From Melioribacteraceae bacterium (GTDB lineage: Bacteria > Bacteroidota > Ignavibacteria > Ignavibacteriales > Melioribacteraceae), in NCBI GenBank assembly GCA_021647785.1, contig JAKIUC010000005.1, positions 1 to 64,000 of the forward strand: a DNA stretch of 64,000 nucleotides. Reading direction: 5' to 3'. Positions 35,795 to 44,200 of this stretch are shown here, piece after piece. The first letter of the stretch is position 1. Every line of letters starts with the position of its first letter. The position numbers and the translations under genes are program-made. Under the pieces are notes generated by a model that did not search any database, was not told the origin of the DNA, and saw nothing but the letters and a program-made list of their open reading frames with translations.

Positions 35795-37276
35795 TCAGGT
35801 TCTTATCTTATTTTTATTTGCAATAGGTAAAACTATTTTAAAAATTGTTTTTTTGTTTGGAGTACTATCAACTACAATACTTCCTCCGTGTAATTCAATG
35901 ATCCCGAGACTTACTGATAACCCCAAGCCTGTGCCTTGTCCTTCTTCTTTTGAAGTATAAAATGGGTCGAATATTATTTGTAAATTCTCTTTTTTAATGC
36001 CTTCACCATCATCTTCAATATTTAGAAATATATTTTTATCATCTTTTTTACCCATATCAATTTTAATTGTCCCGTTATTATCAATAGCATCAATTGAATT
36101 TAGTAACAGATTCATAATAACTTCCTGAATAAGATTTGCATCGGCATGAATTGTTGGTAATTCACTATCAATATTTGTAATAAGATTTGTCATTTTTCTG
36201 TTCAACTGAAAGTTGAGGAGTTTTACTACTTTTGAAATTGCTTCCGAGATATCTACATTTGCTACTATTTGAGATTGCTGATGAGCAAAGCCTAACAGCT
36301 TTTGTACTACCATTTCGATGTGGTTTAATCCTTCGCTAATTAAACCAAAATATTCTCGATTTTGACCAATATTTTCTGGATTTTTATTTATAGCATAAAC
36401 ACAACTCTTAATACCATTTAAAGGATTATTAATTTCGTGAGCAACTCCAGATGCTAATCTACCAATTGAAGCAAGTTTTTCTGCATGGTAAATTTGTTTT
36501 TGTGCATTCAATAATTGTTCGCGAGAATTTACTAATCTTTTCTGAAGTGCATTAACATTACGTATTAAAAATCCTATTTCATCATTATTAATAGGAATTT
36601 CTTTTAACTCATCTAATTCAAAATCGATATTATCCAATAAATTAGTTAATTCAGAAAATGATGAAGTAATTTTATTTATTGATAAATAAGCAATTGAAAG
36701 TATTATTATTGTAAATAAAATTGTAGAGATTGTAAGCACAAAAAAGAGTGATTTAATTTCATTCAGCAAAGGTTTAGCATCTATACCAATTTGTAGAACA
36801 CCCCATCGTTTCCCAGCAATTTGAAGTGGCAAAACAGTGGCAATTATCCATTCATATTTAGGATGTTCACAAATTGCACTAACTATCTTTTTAGTTTTGT
36901 TACTTGAGATATCAAGACTACCCTTATTTGTACTATATGCAGATAAATCACTATGAGCCATTATTTTATTATCATTATCAACAACAGCAATAAATTTAAT
37001 ATCATTAACTTTTTTGCTAAAATCTCTTACTAGATATTCTAACTGATCTTCTATATTAGTTTTATTACTTTCTGAAAGTATTAGAGCATCAAGAATGTTG
37101 ATGGAGAATGCTTTTGTAATATCTTCAGCACGTTCTATATTACTTTCAATCATTAAATTACGCCATTGTACTAACATAAAAAACGATACACCTATCATTA
37201 AAAAAGTAAAAAGAACTCCTATGAAAAGTATAATTTTCGATTTAAGTTTAAGACTTCTAATTTTAATACTACTCAT
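35795..37276 (-). CDS. membrane histidine kinase of a three-component system
   Basis: 493-residue sensor kinase. First transmembrane segment about residues 14-33, periplasmic region about 34-178, second segment about 180-203, then a HAMP-like linker. The HisKA domain has SGVAHEINNPLNG; HATPase motifs are NLLLNSIDAIDNN, DDGEGIKKENLQ and GTGLGLSVSLGI, as in NtrB-like kinases. Its start overlaps the end of the PhnD-like gene by 8 nt, and its end is 25 bp from the sigma-54 regulator. Such triads (PhnD-like receptor, kinase, sigma-54 regulator) are known from arsenite-sensing AioXSR; the ligand here is unknown. Confidence 0.93.
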   Translation of the reverse strand: MSSIKIRSLKLKSKIILFIGVLFTFLMIGVSFFMLVQWRNLMIESNIERAEDITKAFSINILDALILSESNKTNIEDQLEYLVRDFSKKVNDIKFIAVVDNDNKIMAHSDLSAYSTNKGSLDISSNKTKKIVSAICEHPKYEWIIATVLPLQIAGKRWGVLQIGIDAKPLLNEIKSLFFVLTISTILFTIIILSIAYLSINKITSSFSELTNLLDNIDFELDELKEIPINNDEIGFLIRNVNALQKRLVNSREQLLNAQKQIYHAEKLASIGRLASGVAHEINNPLNGIKSCVYAINKNPENIGQNREYFGLISEGLNHIEMVVQKLLGFAHQQSQIVANVDISEAISKVVKLLNFQLNRKMTNLITNIDSELPTIHADANLIQEVIMNLLLNSIDAIDNNGTIKIDMGKKDDKNIFLNIEDDGEGIKKENLQIIFDPFYTSKEEGQGTGLGLSVSLGIIELHGGSIVVDSTPNKKTIFKIVLPIANKNKIRT

Positions 37277-38225
37277 TGGCTTTTCCTACTTCCACCAAAA
37301 TTTCTTCTATCTTATCGTAATCACTTTCCGATGCTCTAACAAAACCGTAGGAAAATTCTTTGTCCCAATTTTTAATTAGTTCTCTGTTTTTCTCTTTTTT
37401 TATGTTAACATTTAGTAAAGTTTTTATAATGGCTTCTGCAATTTCCTTTTCTGTATTTGCCGAAATCACTATAGGCGAGCCCGGTATTGGCATTGAATAA
37501 TCTAAAATTCTAATACCATTATTTTTGTATTCTCTTGCAACTCTATCTTTTACAACACCAACATCAAAGTTATTTCTTAATATTTGATGAATAACAGTAT
37601 GATGATGAGCAAAATGATGAACAGAATCGAGATCTTCAATATTAAAATTGAGTGTACTCATTTTATAAAGAGGTAACCAGTTGCCTGAAAATGATTGTTT
37701 AGAAGGCAAAGCAAGTTTTTTGTTTTTTAAATCCGATAGAGAATTAATTAGACTATTATTCTTAGTAATTAAAACAGAATGAAAATATGGTTTCCCATTT
37801 TCGTTAAGCGGTTTTAGAATTGGGAATATTTTATATTTTTCTCTAGATTGCAAATAAATAAATGACCCCAAAAATGCCACGCTTACTTCATTGTTTACTA
37901 ATTGTTTAACCGTTTCCCTATAAGAATTACTCAACTTTAATTCAAATCTATAAGGTGTGTTCTCTGTTAAATAATCCATTAACGGCTGATAGCCATTATA
38001 AATAATGTTGGCTGAAAACCTTGAAACTACACCGAAGTAAACTATTGGTTTGTAATCATTATTTTGGGAAACATTATTATTCTGTTTTGTTTCAGGAAAT
38101 GGGCGTTCTATATCAATTGCATATCTATATAAAAACATGCTTGAAATTATTACTCCAGCAATTAGAAATAATGTAGCAAATAGTATCTTTGATTTCAATT
38201 CAATATTCAAAATCTTATTTATCAT
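37269..38225 (-). CDS. PhnD-like substrate-binding receptor, membrane-anchored
   Basis: 318-residue protein with an N-terminal transmembrane anchor (about residues 10-36) and a periplasmic binding domain of the phosphate/phosphite/phosphonate type: YFGVVSRFSANIIYNGYQPL near the start, VAFLGSFIYLQSRE, LALPSKQSFSGNWLP, and DVGVVKDRVAREY. It is anchored and no ABC permease or ATPase gene is nearby, so it probably serves as a receptor for the kinase it overlaps by 8 nt. I chose ATG 38225; an in-frame TTG 30 nt further up is possible. A His cluster (HHFAHHHTVIH) could take part in ligand binding. Confidence 0.85.
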   Translation of the reverse strand: MINKILNIELKSKILFATLFLIAGVIISSMFLYRYAIDIERPFPETKQNNNVSQNNDYKPIVYFGVVSRFSANIIYNGYQPLMDYLTENTPYRFELKLSNSYRETVKQLVNNEVSVAFLGSFIYLQSREKYKIFPILKPLNENGKPYFHSVLITKNNSLINSLSDLKNKKLALPSKQSFSGNWLPLYKMSTLNFNIEDLDSVHHFAHHHTVIHQILRNNFDVGVVKDRVAREYKNNGIRILDYSMPIPGSPIVISANTEKEIAEAIIKTLLNVNIKKEKNRELIKNWDKEFSYGFVRASESDYDKIEEILVEVGKANE

Positions 38226-38353
38226 TCTTGTTAATATGAAAACTGTATAATTCAATTATTGTACCGCATTTTTTAATTACAAATCTATCCTACTTTAAAC
38301 TCTAAAAATAATTGCTGGCGAACTACCGTCTTTGAGTAGTGTAATATAGCCAT

Positions 38354-38373
38354 ATTGGTGATATATCGCCAAT
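38354..38373. promoter_or_regulatory. near-palindromic candidate enhancer site for the sigma-54 regulator
   Basis: ATTGGTGATATATCGCCAAT reads almost the same on both strands (one mismatched pair). It lies 146 bp upstream of the -24/-12 promoter at 38520 and between the divergent PhnD-like gene and the transport genes, the position expected for an NtrC-type activator. A second short inverted repeat (ACTAC...GTAGT, 38322-38340) lies just upstream. Binding is inferred. Confidence 0.45.
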
Positions 38374-38519
38374 GATATTTTCTTAAGCCTTTTTTATGAA
38401 ATAGAAAATGCTTTATAAGTTTATTCTTTTTCAGAGAAAAAGTAACAAAAACAAATAATTTGGTACAATACTAAAACCATTTAATTTGAGAGATAATTAA
38501 TTTTATTATTCCATTATTG

Positions 38520-38534
38520 TGGCACATATGTTGC
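38520..38534 (+). promoter_or_regulatory. sigma-54 (-24/-12) promoter
   Basis: TGGCAC-N5-TTGC, with GG at 38521-38522 and GC at 38533-38534, 12 nt apart, as in canonical sigma-54 promoters. Transcription should start near 38546 and enter the CYTH-like gene at 38583. The sigma-54 response regulator encoded at 34372 and divergent to it is the obvious activator. The rest of the 327-bp region 38256-38582 holds the palindrome noted above and no ORF. Confidence 0.85.
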
Positions 38535-38582
38535 GTAAAAAAAATTAGTTTAAATATTTTAGAACAGAAATAAGGTGAAGCA

Positions 38583-39227
38583 ATGGCAAAAATGGAAATA
38601 GGCAAAGAGTCGAAACCAAGATTTGAATTTAGAACTTTCGGACAGGATTTTGATGAAATTCATTATTTACTATCTCGTCTTTCAGCACCAGTTCCAGAAA
38701 AAGTATGGGAGAGAACCTCGAAAGAAATTTATATTTTGTCTAAAACAAACGATATAAATAATACCAAAATTAGAGATGGCAAAATGGATATTAAAACCTT
38801 TGTAACAGAACAAGATGGTTTAGAACAATGGAATCCTCTGATGAAAGGTGAATTCCCTATTTCTAAAGAAACTTTAGTAAATGAAGTATTTCCAGCTTTC
38901 AAAGTTGATATGCCAGAACTTACAAAAGAAGCCTACACTACTGAAGAATTCATAGAAATGGTAAAAGCAAATAAAGATTTAGTAGCAGTTCGAGTTGTGA
39001 AATTACGTTATGGATATATGGTAAACGAAACTATTTGTGAATTTGCCGAAGTATTAATTAACGGTGCAAGAGTATATTCTGTAAATTCTGAATCTACAGA
39101 GACTGACGATATTCTTAAAACAATGAAAGATACTGGAATGGATCAACACAAAAATCTAAACTATCTCCAAGCTATTAAAAGAGTTATTGGCTGGATTGAT
39201 GAACCACTTTCTAACGAAGATATTTAG
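38583..39227 (+). CDS. CYTH-like protein
   Basis: 214-residue cytosolic protein. It begins near FEFRTFGQDF, continues with IYILSKTNDINNTKIRDGKMDIKTF, then EQWNPLMKGEFPI and VAVRVVKLRYGYMVNE-x-CEFAEVLI. The alternation of charged strands matches the CYTH (triphosphate tunnel) fold of the next gene, with E-F-R in place of E-I-E-K, but this is weaker than a standard match. It is the first gene behind the sigma-54 promoter, with AAGGTGAAG before the start. It may bind or hydrolyse a phosphate chain; catalytic residues are not certain. Confidence 0.5.
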   Translation: MAKMEIGKESKPRFEFRTFGQDFDEIHYLLSRLSAPVPEKVWERTSKEIYILSKTNDINNTKIRDGKMDIKTFVTEQDGLEQWNPLMKGEFPISKETLVNEVFPAFKVDMPELTKEAYTTEEFIEMVKANKDLVAVRVVKLRYGYMVNETICEFAEVLINGARVYSVNSESTETDDILKTMKDTGMDQHKNLNYLQAIKRVIGWIDEPLSNEDI

Positions 39228-39261
39228 AACAGAATACTTAACAAAAATTTAAGGAAATAAA

Positions 39262-39732
39262 ATGGCTCAAGAAATTGAAAAAAAATTCTTAGTTATTGGT
39301 GATTATAAAGCCAATTCCAAAAAAGAAACTAGAATAACTCAAGGTTATCTTTCCTCTATCCCAGAGCGAACAGTGCGTGTAAGAGTTAAAGGGGATAAAG
39401 GATTTATTACTATTAAAGGAATTGGGAACGAAAGTGGTGCTTCTCGTTACGAGTGGGAAAAAGAAATTCCAGTAGATGAAGTAAAAGAACTTTTAGCAAT
39501 CTGCGAACCTGGTATTATAGATAAAACAAGATTTCTTGTTGATTCTGGAAAACACACATTTGAAGTTGATGAGTTTTATGGTGATAACAACGGTTTAATT
39601 GTTGCTGAAGTTGAATTGACAGATGAGAATGAAGAGTTTGTAAAACCAGGATGGCTTGGCAAAGAAGTAACCGGAGATATTAAATACTTTAACTCAATGT
39701 TAATGAAAAACCCTTATAAAGATTGGAAATAA
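39262..39732 (+). CDS. CYTH domain protein (triphosphate-tunnel family)
   Basis: 156-residue protein with the CYTH signature EIEKKFLV at residues 3-10, then R-x-R-V-x-x-D-x-G-F-I-T-I-K (about 45-58), KTRFLV and FEVDEFYG, with an EVEL strand near the end (about 130). Family members are inorganic or thiamine triphosphatases, or class IV adenylate cyclases; short ones like this are usually phosphatases. It lies 34 bp behind the CYTH-like gene and ahead of an anion permease. No CHAD domain is fused or nearby. Polyphosphate-related activity fits the phosphate-themed neighbours, but this is context, not proof. Confidence 0.85.
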   Translation: MAQEIEKKFLVIGDYKANSKKETRITQGYLSSIPERTVRVRVKGDKGFITIKGIGNESGASRYEWEKEIPVDEVKELLAICEPGIIDKTRFLVDSGKHTFEVDEFYGDNNGLIVAEVELTDENEEFVKPGWLGKEVTGDIKYFNSMLMKNPYKDWK

Positions 39733-39830
39733 GCTTTAAGTAAATGGCTTTCTCAATGAAAGCCTTTTATAATTTGTTCCATTCTTAGATGTAATTGTAA
39801 ATTTTAATTAAAAGATTTTTATTGCAAAAT

Positions 39831-41612
39831 ATGATAGAAAAAAACATCAAAATTGATAAGAAAGAATTTGATCCGTTAGATTTAAATAATTATAAAATTG
39901 AAAAACTACCAACTCGTGAAAAATCTAAGTTTGAAAAAGGAATGGCTTTAGTTGGTGGTCCACTTGCAGTTTTTGTTTTTATTCTATTTGCATTTCTGTT
40001 AGAATTACCATTTTTGCAAAATATTTCACCAGAACAACTAAGTAGTTCTGCAAAAGATGAATACAATAATAGTAAAAGTGTTGTAAAGCTAAATAGTATA
40101 GAAGATTTCTCCGATTCGCAAAAAGAGGCTTACACAAATATTACAAATCAATTAGGAAATAGAAACGGGAAAAAGAAGGAGATTGATGAAAATACTCTTT
40201 CAGAAAATGAGCAGCAAGTTTGGAGAAAAATGAAAGACAATGCATTATCGAAAAGAAATGCATTTATGCTCGCAATTTTTCTTGCTGCTTTAGTTCTTTG
40301 GATTTCAGAAGCAATTCCGGCATATCTAACTTCTTTAATACTTATTGCAGCTCTAGTTTTAACAAATGTACTGCGTGAAACTGATGCATACCATCAACTT
40401 GGTCATAAAGTTATGTGGTTAAATATTCTTTCATTTGTACTAGCCAGTATGCTTGTTAAAACCAGAGTTGCCAAACGATTTGCACTTTGGCTAATTCTAA
40501 AATTTGGTAAAAATGCGTCAATGGTTTTAATTAGCTTTATTCTAATAAATGTTGTTTTATCTGCATTTATTTCGGCAACTACAGCAAAAGCTGCAATATT
40601 ATTACCAATAATGATGGTTATTGCTGCTACTTACGGAGCTACCGGAGGAAGTAACAGAAATAATTTTGGAAGAAATCTTATTCTTCAAAATCTATTTCAA
40701 ATAAATATTTCTGCTGGTGGTTTTATTACAGGCTCTGGAGCAAATCTTTTAGCTGGGGCTTTAATTGCTGGTGCAATAGGAATTGACGACTTTTTATACT
40801 CCGATTGGTTATTTGCTGCATTTCCATTGGCTATGATAACTATTGCAATCGGTTATTTTGTTGGAACAAAGATAATGTTCCGAATTCCAAAAGAAGATCG
40901 TAAGCCACAAATTTTAGGTGGTATGGAACGTTTAAGAGAAGAACTTGATAAAATGGGCAAAATAGGATGGGATGAAATTAGAGCAATTATCATTTTTGTT
41001 GCTGTTCTTTTAATGTGGTCAACTGATAGATATCACGGAATCAGTAAAACAGCAATTGTTTTAGTTGGAGCTATAGTAGCACTTTTACCAGGTATTGGAA
41101 TAATGAAATGGAATAATGTAGATATACCTTGGCATTTACTTTTGTTCTCGGCTGGGGCTTATACTCTTGGTGCAGGATTAAAAGCTACCGATTTAGCATC
41201 CATAAGTGTTGATGCGTTGTTTGATAATTTAGGACTTGGTGCTGGAACACCATTTTGGCTAATGTACTTACTTCTTACTGGTACAATGGTTTTTAGTGCT
41301 CTCTTTTTTCAATCAAAAACTATGCGAACTCTTATCTTTATTCCTATTGCAATTGGTGTTGCTCAAAGGTTTGGTTTTAGTATTTTAAGTCTCGCATTTC
41401 CTGTAGCATTACTAATTGAACACGTCTATGCTTTGCCTTTTAATAGTAAACCCGCAGCTTTATTATATGTTACCGACCATTATAGCTGGACAGATACTTT
41501 TAGGTTTGGCGTTACAATGCTAGTAATTGGTTGGGTTTTAATTATAATTTGGGGTGAAACATGGTTAAGATTTTTAGGATATACACCTAATGGTGTTTTC
41601 GGATTATTCTAA
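39831..41612 (+). CDS. SLC13/DASS-type anion permease
   Basis: 593-residue membrane transporter with ten or more transmembrane segments. The ISEAIPAYLTSLI stretch and the C-terminal half resemble Na+/dicarboxylate, sulfate or phosphate symporters (GVAQRFGFSILSLAFPVALL). Between the first and second segments (about residues 60-140) it has a long hydrophilic insert (SSSAKDEYNNSKSVVKLNS, EIDENTLSENEQQVWRKMKD), longer than in ordinary members. I take ATG 39831 over an in-frame TTG 9 nt upstream. It sits in the sigma-54-controlled cluster, so the substrate may be phosphate, sulfate or another oxyanion. Confidence 0.8.
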   Translation: MIEKNIKIDKKEFDPLDLNNYKIEKLPTREKSKFEKGMALVGGPLAVFVFILFAFLLELPFLQNISPEQLSSSAKDEYNNSKSVVKLNSIEDFSDSQKEAYTNITNQLGNRNGKKKEIDENTLSENEQQVWRKMKDNALSKRNAFMLAIFLAALVLWISEAIPAYLTSLILIAALVLTNVLRETDAYHQLGHKVMWLNILSFVLASMLVKTRVAKRFALWLILKFGKNASMVLISFILINVVLSAFISATTAKAAILLPIMMVIAATYGATGGSNRNNFGRNLILQNLFQINISAGGFITGSGANLLAGALIAGAIGIDDFLYSDWLFAAFPLAMITIAIGYFVGTKIMFRIPKEDRKPQILGGMERLREELDKMGKIGWDEIRAIIIFVAVLLMWSTDRYHGISKTAIVLVGAIVALLPGIGIMKWNNVDIPWHLLLFSAGAYTLGAGLKATDLASISVDALFDNLGLGAGTPFWLMYLLLTGTMVFSALFFQSKTMRTLIFIPIAIGVAQRFGFSILSLAFPVALLIEHVYALPFNSKPAALLYVTDHYSWTDTFRFGVTMLVIGWVLIIIWGETWLRFLGYTPNGVFGLF

Positions 41613-41626
41613 TTTAGGATTTTATT

Positions 41627-41867
41627 ATGGGTACATTATTAAAAAAAACGAAAGATCTTGAAGAAAAAATAGATTTGTTTCTCGATTTAGTTGTAAATGG
41701 TGGATTTCTATTAAAGCAAGGAATTAAGCATTATATTAAACGATGATACTGAAGAATTCACAAAACATTTAGAGAGTATCAGTAAAACCGAAAGTGATGC
41801 TGATGATTTAAAAAGAAATTGAGCAAGAAAATAGTTATACCCTGAAAAGAAGTAATTACCATCAATA
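41627..41867 (+). pseudogene. DUF47/PhoU-like regulator relic, frameshifted
   Basis: ATG 41627 opens MGTLLKKTKDLEEKIDLFLD and on to GGFLLKQGIKHYIKR, then stops at 41744-41746. A shifted frame continues EEFTKHLESISKTESDADDL and a third frame gives KREIEQENSYTLKRS up to a stop near 41860. Together they match the N-terminal half of DUF47 proteins (partners of phosphate permeases), with at least two frameshifts and no C-terminal half. It lies directly before the Na/Pi cotransporter gene, where an intact copy would be expected. Confidence 0.7.
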
Positions 41868-41880
41868 ATTTTGGGTTTTT

Positions 41881-44154
41881 ATGAAAATATTAGTTAGTAG
41901 TAATACGTTACACAAATTATCAATAATTGCATTTGTAATAATTCTAACAACTATAAATTTTGGACAGATTAATAACTCCATTGAGAAAGTATCTCTTGAT
42001 ACAACAAAAGTTAGTATTGTAATTGCAAATCAACCAAATGGAAACGGACCAGTAATAGAAATAATTCATCAAACTGCTGAAGAATTGTTAAAAAAACCAT
42101 TCAGAGTAAGAGTTTTGTTTAATGGTAATAAACCAATTAAAAATTGGCCAGTCTATTTTTCAATTATTGCTATACCAGCAAAATCAAAAGGGACTTTAAT
42201 TTCCCAGGACATGGTTCTTACCGACGAAGATGGATATGCAGAAACATATGCAAGACTTGGTACAAAAAAAGGCAACTACGAATTTTCAGCTAAGATTAAT
42301 AATCTTTCGGCTGAGAACAATATTGTATTTTTTAAAGCCTATGCCCGTAGCTCAAGTTGGATATTTTACTTAATTAGTGGTCTTATTGGTGGTTTGGGTC
42401 TCTTCCTTTTCGGAATGGAAATGATGAGCGAAGGTATGAAGAGAACTGCAGGTAGTAAAATGCGTTCCATTTTGGGTACAATTACGAACAACAGATTTGT
42501 TGCCGTTGGGGTTGGTACATTCGTAACAATGGTAATCCAAAGTAGTAGTGCTACAACAGTTATGCTGGTTAGTTTTGTTCAAGCAAAATTAATGACCTTT
42601 GCACAGTCACTTGGAATAATTCTTGGGGCTGATATAGGTACCACAATTACTGCACAGCTAATTGCATTTAAATTAACTGATTATGCATTACTAGTTATTG
42701 GCGTTGGTTTTGGTTTAATGTTTTTATCTAAAACTAAAAAACTTAAAAATATTGGTGAAGTTATTCTTGGATTTGGTTTGCTCTTTTTTGGCATGTGGGT
42801 TATGTCAAACGCAATGTACCCCTTAAGAACTTACGAACCATTTATTCAACTATTGTTACATCTCGAAAATCCAATACTTGGGATTCTAATTGGAGCTATT
42901 TTTACAGCTTTAATTCAAAGTAGTAGTGCATTTACTGGTATTATTATAGTTCTTGGTTCGCAAGGACTAATTACTCTTGAAGCTGCTATTCCACTCCTTT
43001 TAGGTGCAAATATTGGAACAAGTGTTACTGCAGCATTAGCAAGCATAAATGTTGGACGTGAGGCAAAGCGTGTTGCATTAGCTCACGCACTTTTCAAGGT
43101 ATTGGGGGTTGCTCTTTTTGCATGGTGGATTCCTTATTATTCCGATTTGATAAGAATGATTTCACCATCAGGTTCTGTTGATTTATCAGGTACTGCTCTT
43201 TTAGCAGAAGTTGTACCACGTCAAATTGCAAATGCCCATACTGTGTTTAATGTAGCTCTAACATTAATTGTTCTTCCCTTTACAACACAGGCAGCAACTT
43301 GGATTATTAAAATTCTTCCTGATATTAAAGAAGTAGAGGAAGAGAGTCAATTTCAAACGAAATATTTAGAAGAAAATTTAATCAATACTCCAGTATTAGC
43401 TCTTAGTTTAACAAAAGCTGAAATTATTAGAATGGCAACTAAAGTGCAAAAAATGGTGTCAAACATTTTATCACCATTTTTTACAAATGACTCTGATAAA
43501 TTGGATGTGATAAGGGAACAAGAGAGTGAAATAAATTACCTAAACCTCCAGATTAGTCGATACTTGATGAAAATTAGTCAAGAATCAATTGGTGAAGAAC
43601 GAACTGATGAGATATTTCAAATGATGCATAGTGTAACAGAGGTTGAACAAATAGGTGATATTGTCTCTAAAAGGTTAATTCCACTTGCTGAAAAGAAAAT
43701 GAAATTGAATGTATATTTTTCAAAAGCTGGACAAGAAGAAATTAAAGATTTTCATCTCCGATCGATGAAGCAAATTAGTAGAGCAATTGAAGTTTTTAAA
43801 GATGTTAATTTGAAAGATGCAAAAAAGATGGAAAAGAAATATAAAAAGTATCGTTTAATGGAAATGGGTCTTCGTAGAACACACTTCGATCGCCTTCGCG
43901 AAGATATTCCAGAGAGTGTTGCAACAAGCGAAATTCATCTTGAACTTATTGAAATGCTGAAACGCATTAGTAGTCATGCTACAAATATTGCAAGAGTTCT
44001 TTTAGAGCAAAGAAAAGAGAAAGAAGAAGAAGCAACTCTTAAAGCACAACTTTCCAAAATTGAGAAAAGAAAGAAAAAGAATTCGAGTGAAATTACGGAA
44101 GAAAAAGAGACAGATAACAATAACTTAACATCAGATGAAAAAGAAATAACATAA
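41881..44154 (+). CDS. Na/Pi cotransporter family protein with N-terminal Ig-like domain
   Basis: 757-residue fusion. A signal-like N-terminus and an Ig-like (beta-sandwich) domain (about residues 35-155) precede the NptA/Pho-type membrane part with two QSSSA motifs (VIQSSSATTVML and ALIQSSSAFTGII), the hallmark of Na+/phosphate cotransporters. After the membrane part (about 160-480) comes a cytoplasmic PhoU-like helical domain (about 500-740), ending in a Lys/Glu-rich tail. The extra extracytoplasmic domain is not usual for the family. It follows the DUF47 relic and precedes a porin gene, in the sigma-54-controlled block. Confidence 0.88.
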   Translation: MKILVSSNTLHKLSIIAFVIILTTINFGQINNSIEKVSLDTTKVSIVIANQPNGNGPVIEIIHQTAEELLKKPFRVRVLFNGNKPIKNWPVYFSIIAIPAKSKGTLISQDMVLTDEDGYAETYARLGTKKGNYEFSAKINNLSAENNIVFFKAYARSSSWIFYLISGLIGGLGLFLFGMEMMSEGMKRTAGSKMRSILGTITNNRFVAVGVGTFVTMVIQSSSATTVMLVSFVQAKLMTFAQSLGIILGADIGTTITAQLIAFKLTDYALLVIGVGFGLMFLSKTKKLKNIGEVILGFGLLFFGMWVMSNAMYPLRTYEPFIQLLLHLENPILGILIGAIFTALIQSSSAFTGIIIVLGSQGLITLEAAIPLLLGANIGTSVTAALASINVGREAKRVALAHALFKVLGVALFAWWIPYYSDLIRMISPSGSVDLSGTALLAEVVPRQIANAHTVFNVALTLIVLPFTTQAATWIIKILPDIKEVEEESQFQTKYLEENLINTPVLALSLTKAEIIRMATKVQKMVSNILSPFFTNDSDKLDVIREQESEINYLNLQISRYLMKISQESIGEERTDEIFQMMHSVTEVEQIGDIVSKRLIPLAEKKMKLNVYFSKAGQEEIKDFHLRSMKQISRAIEVFKDVNLKDAKKMEKKYKKYRLMEMGLRRTHFDRLREDIPESVATSEIHLELIEMLKRISSHATNIARVLLEQRKEKEEEATLKAQLSKIEKRKKKNSSEITEEKETDNNNLTSDEKEIT

Positions 44155-44200
44155 ATTTCTAATAACTATATAACTACTTAACAAAATAAGGAGACCCACA

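Noticed and set aside
41627-41746. A short independent gene before the Na/Pi cotransporter
   Set aside because: The protein matches only the start of DUF47 and continues in other frames, so it is a relic.
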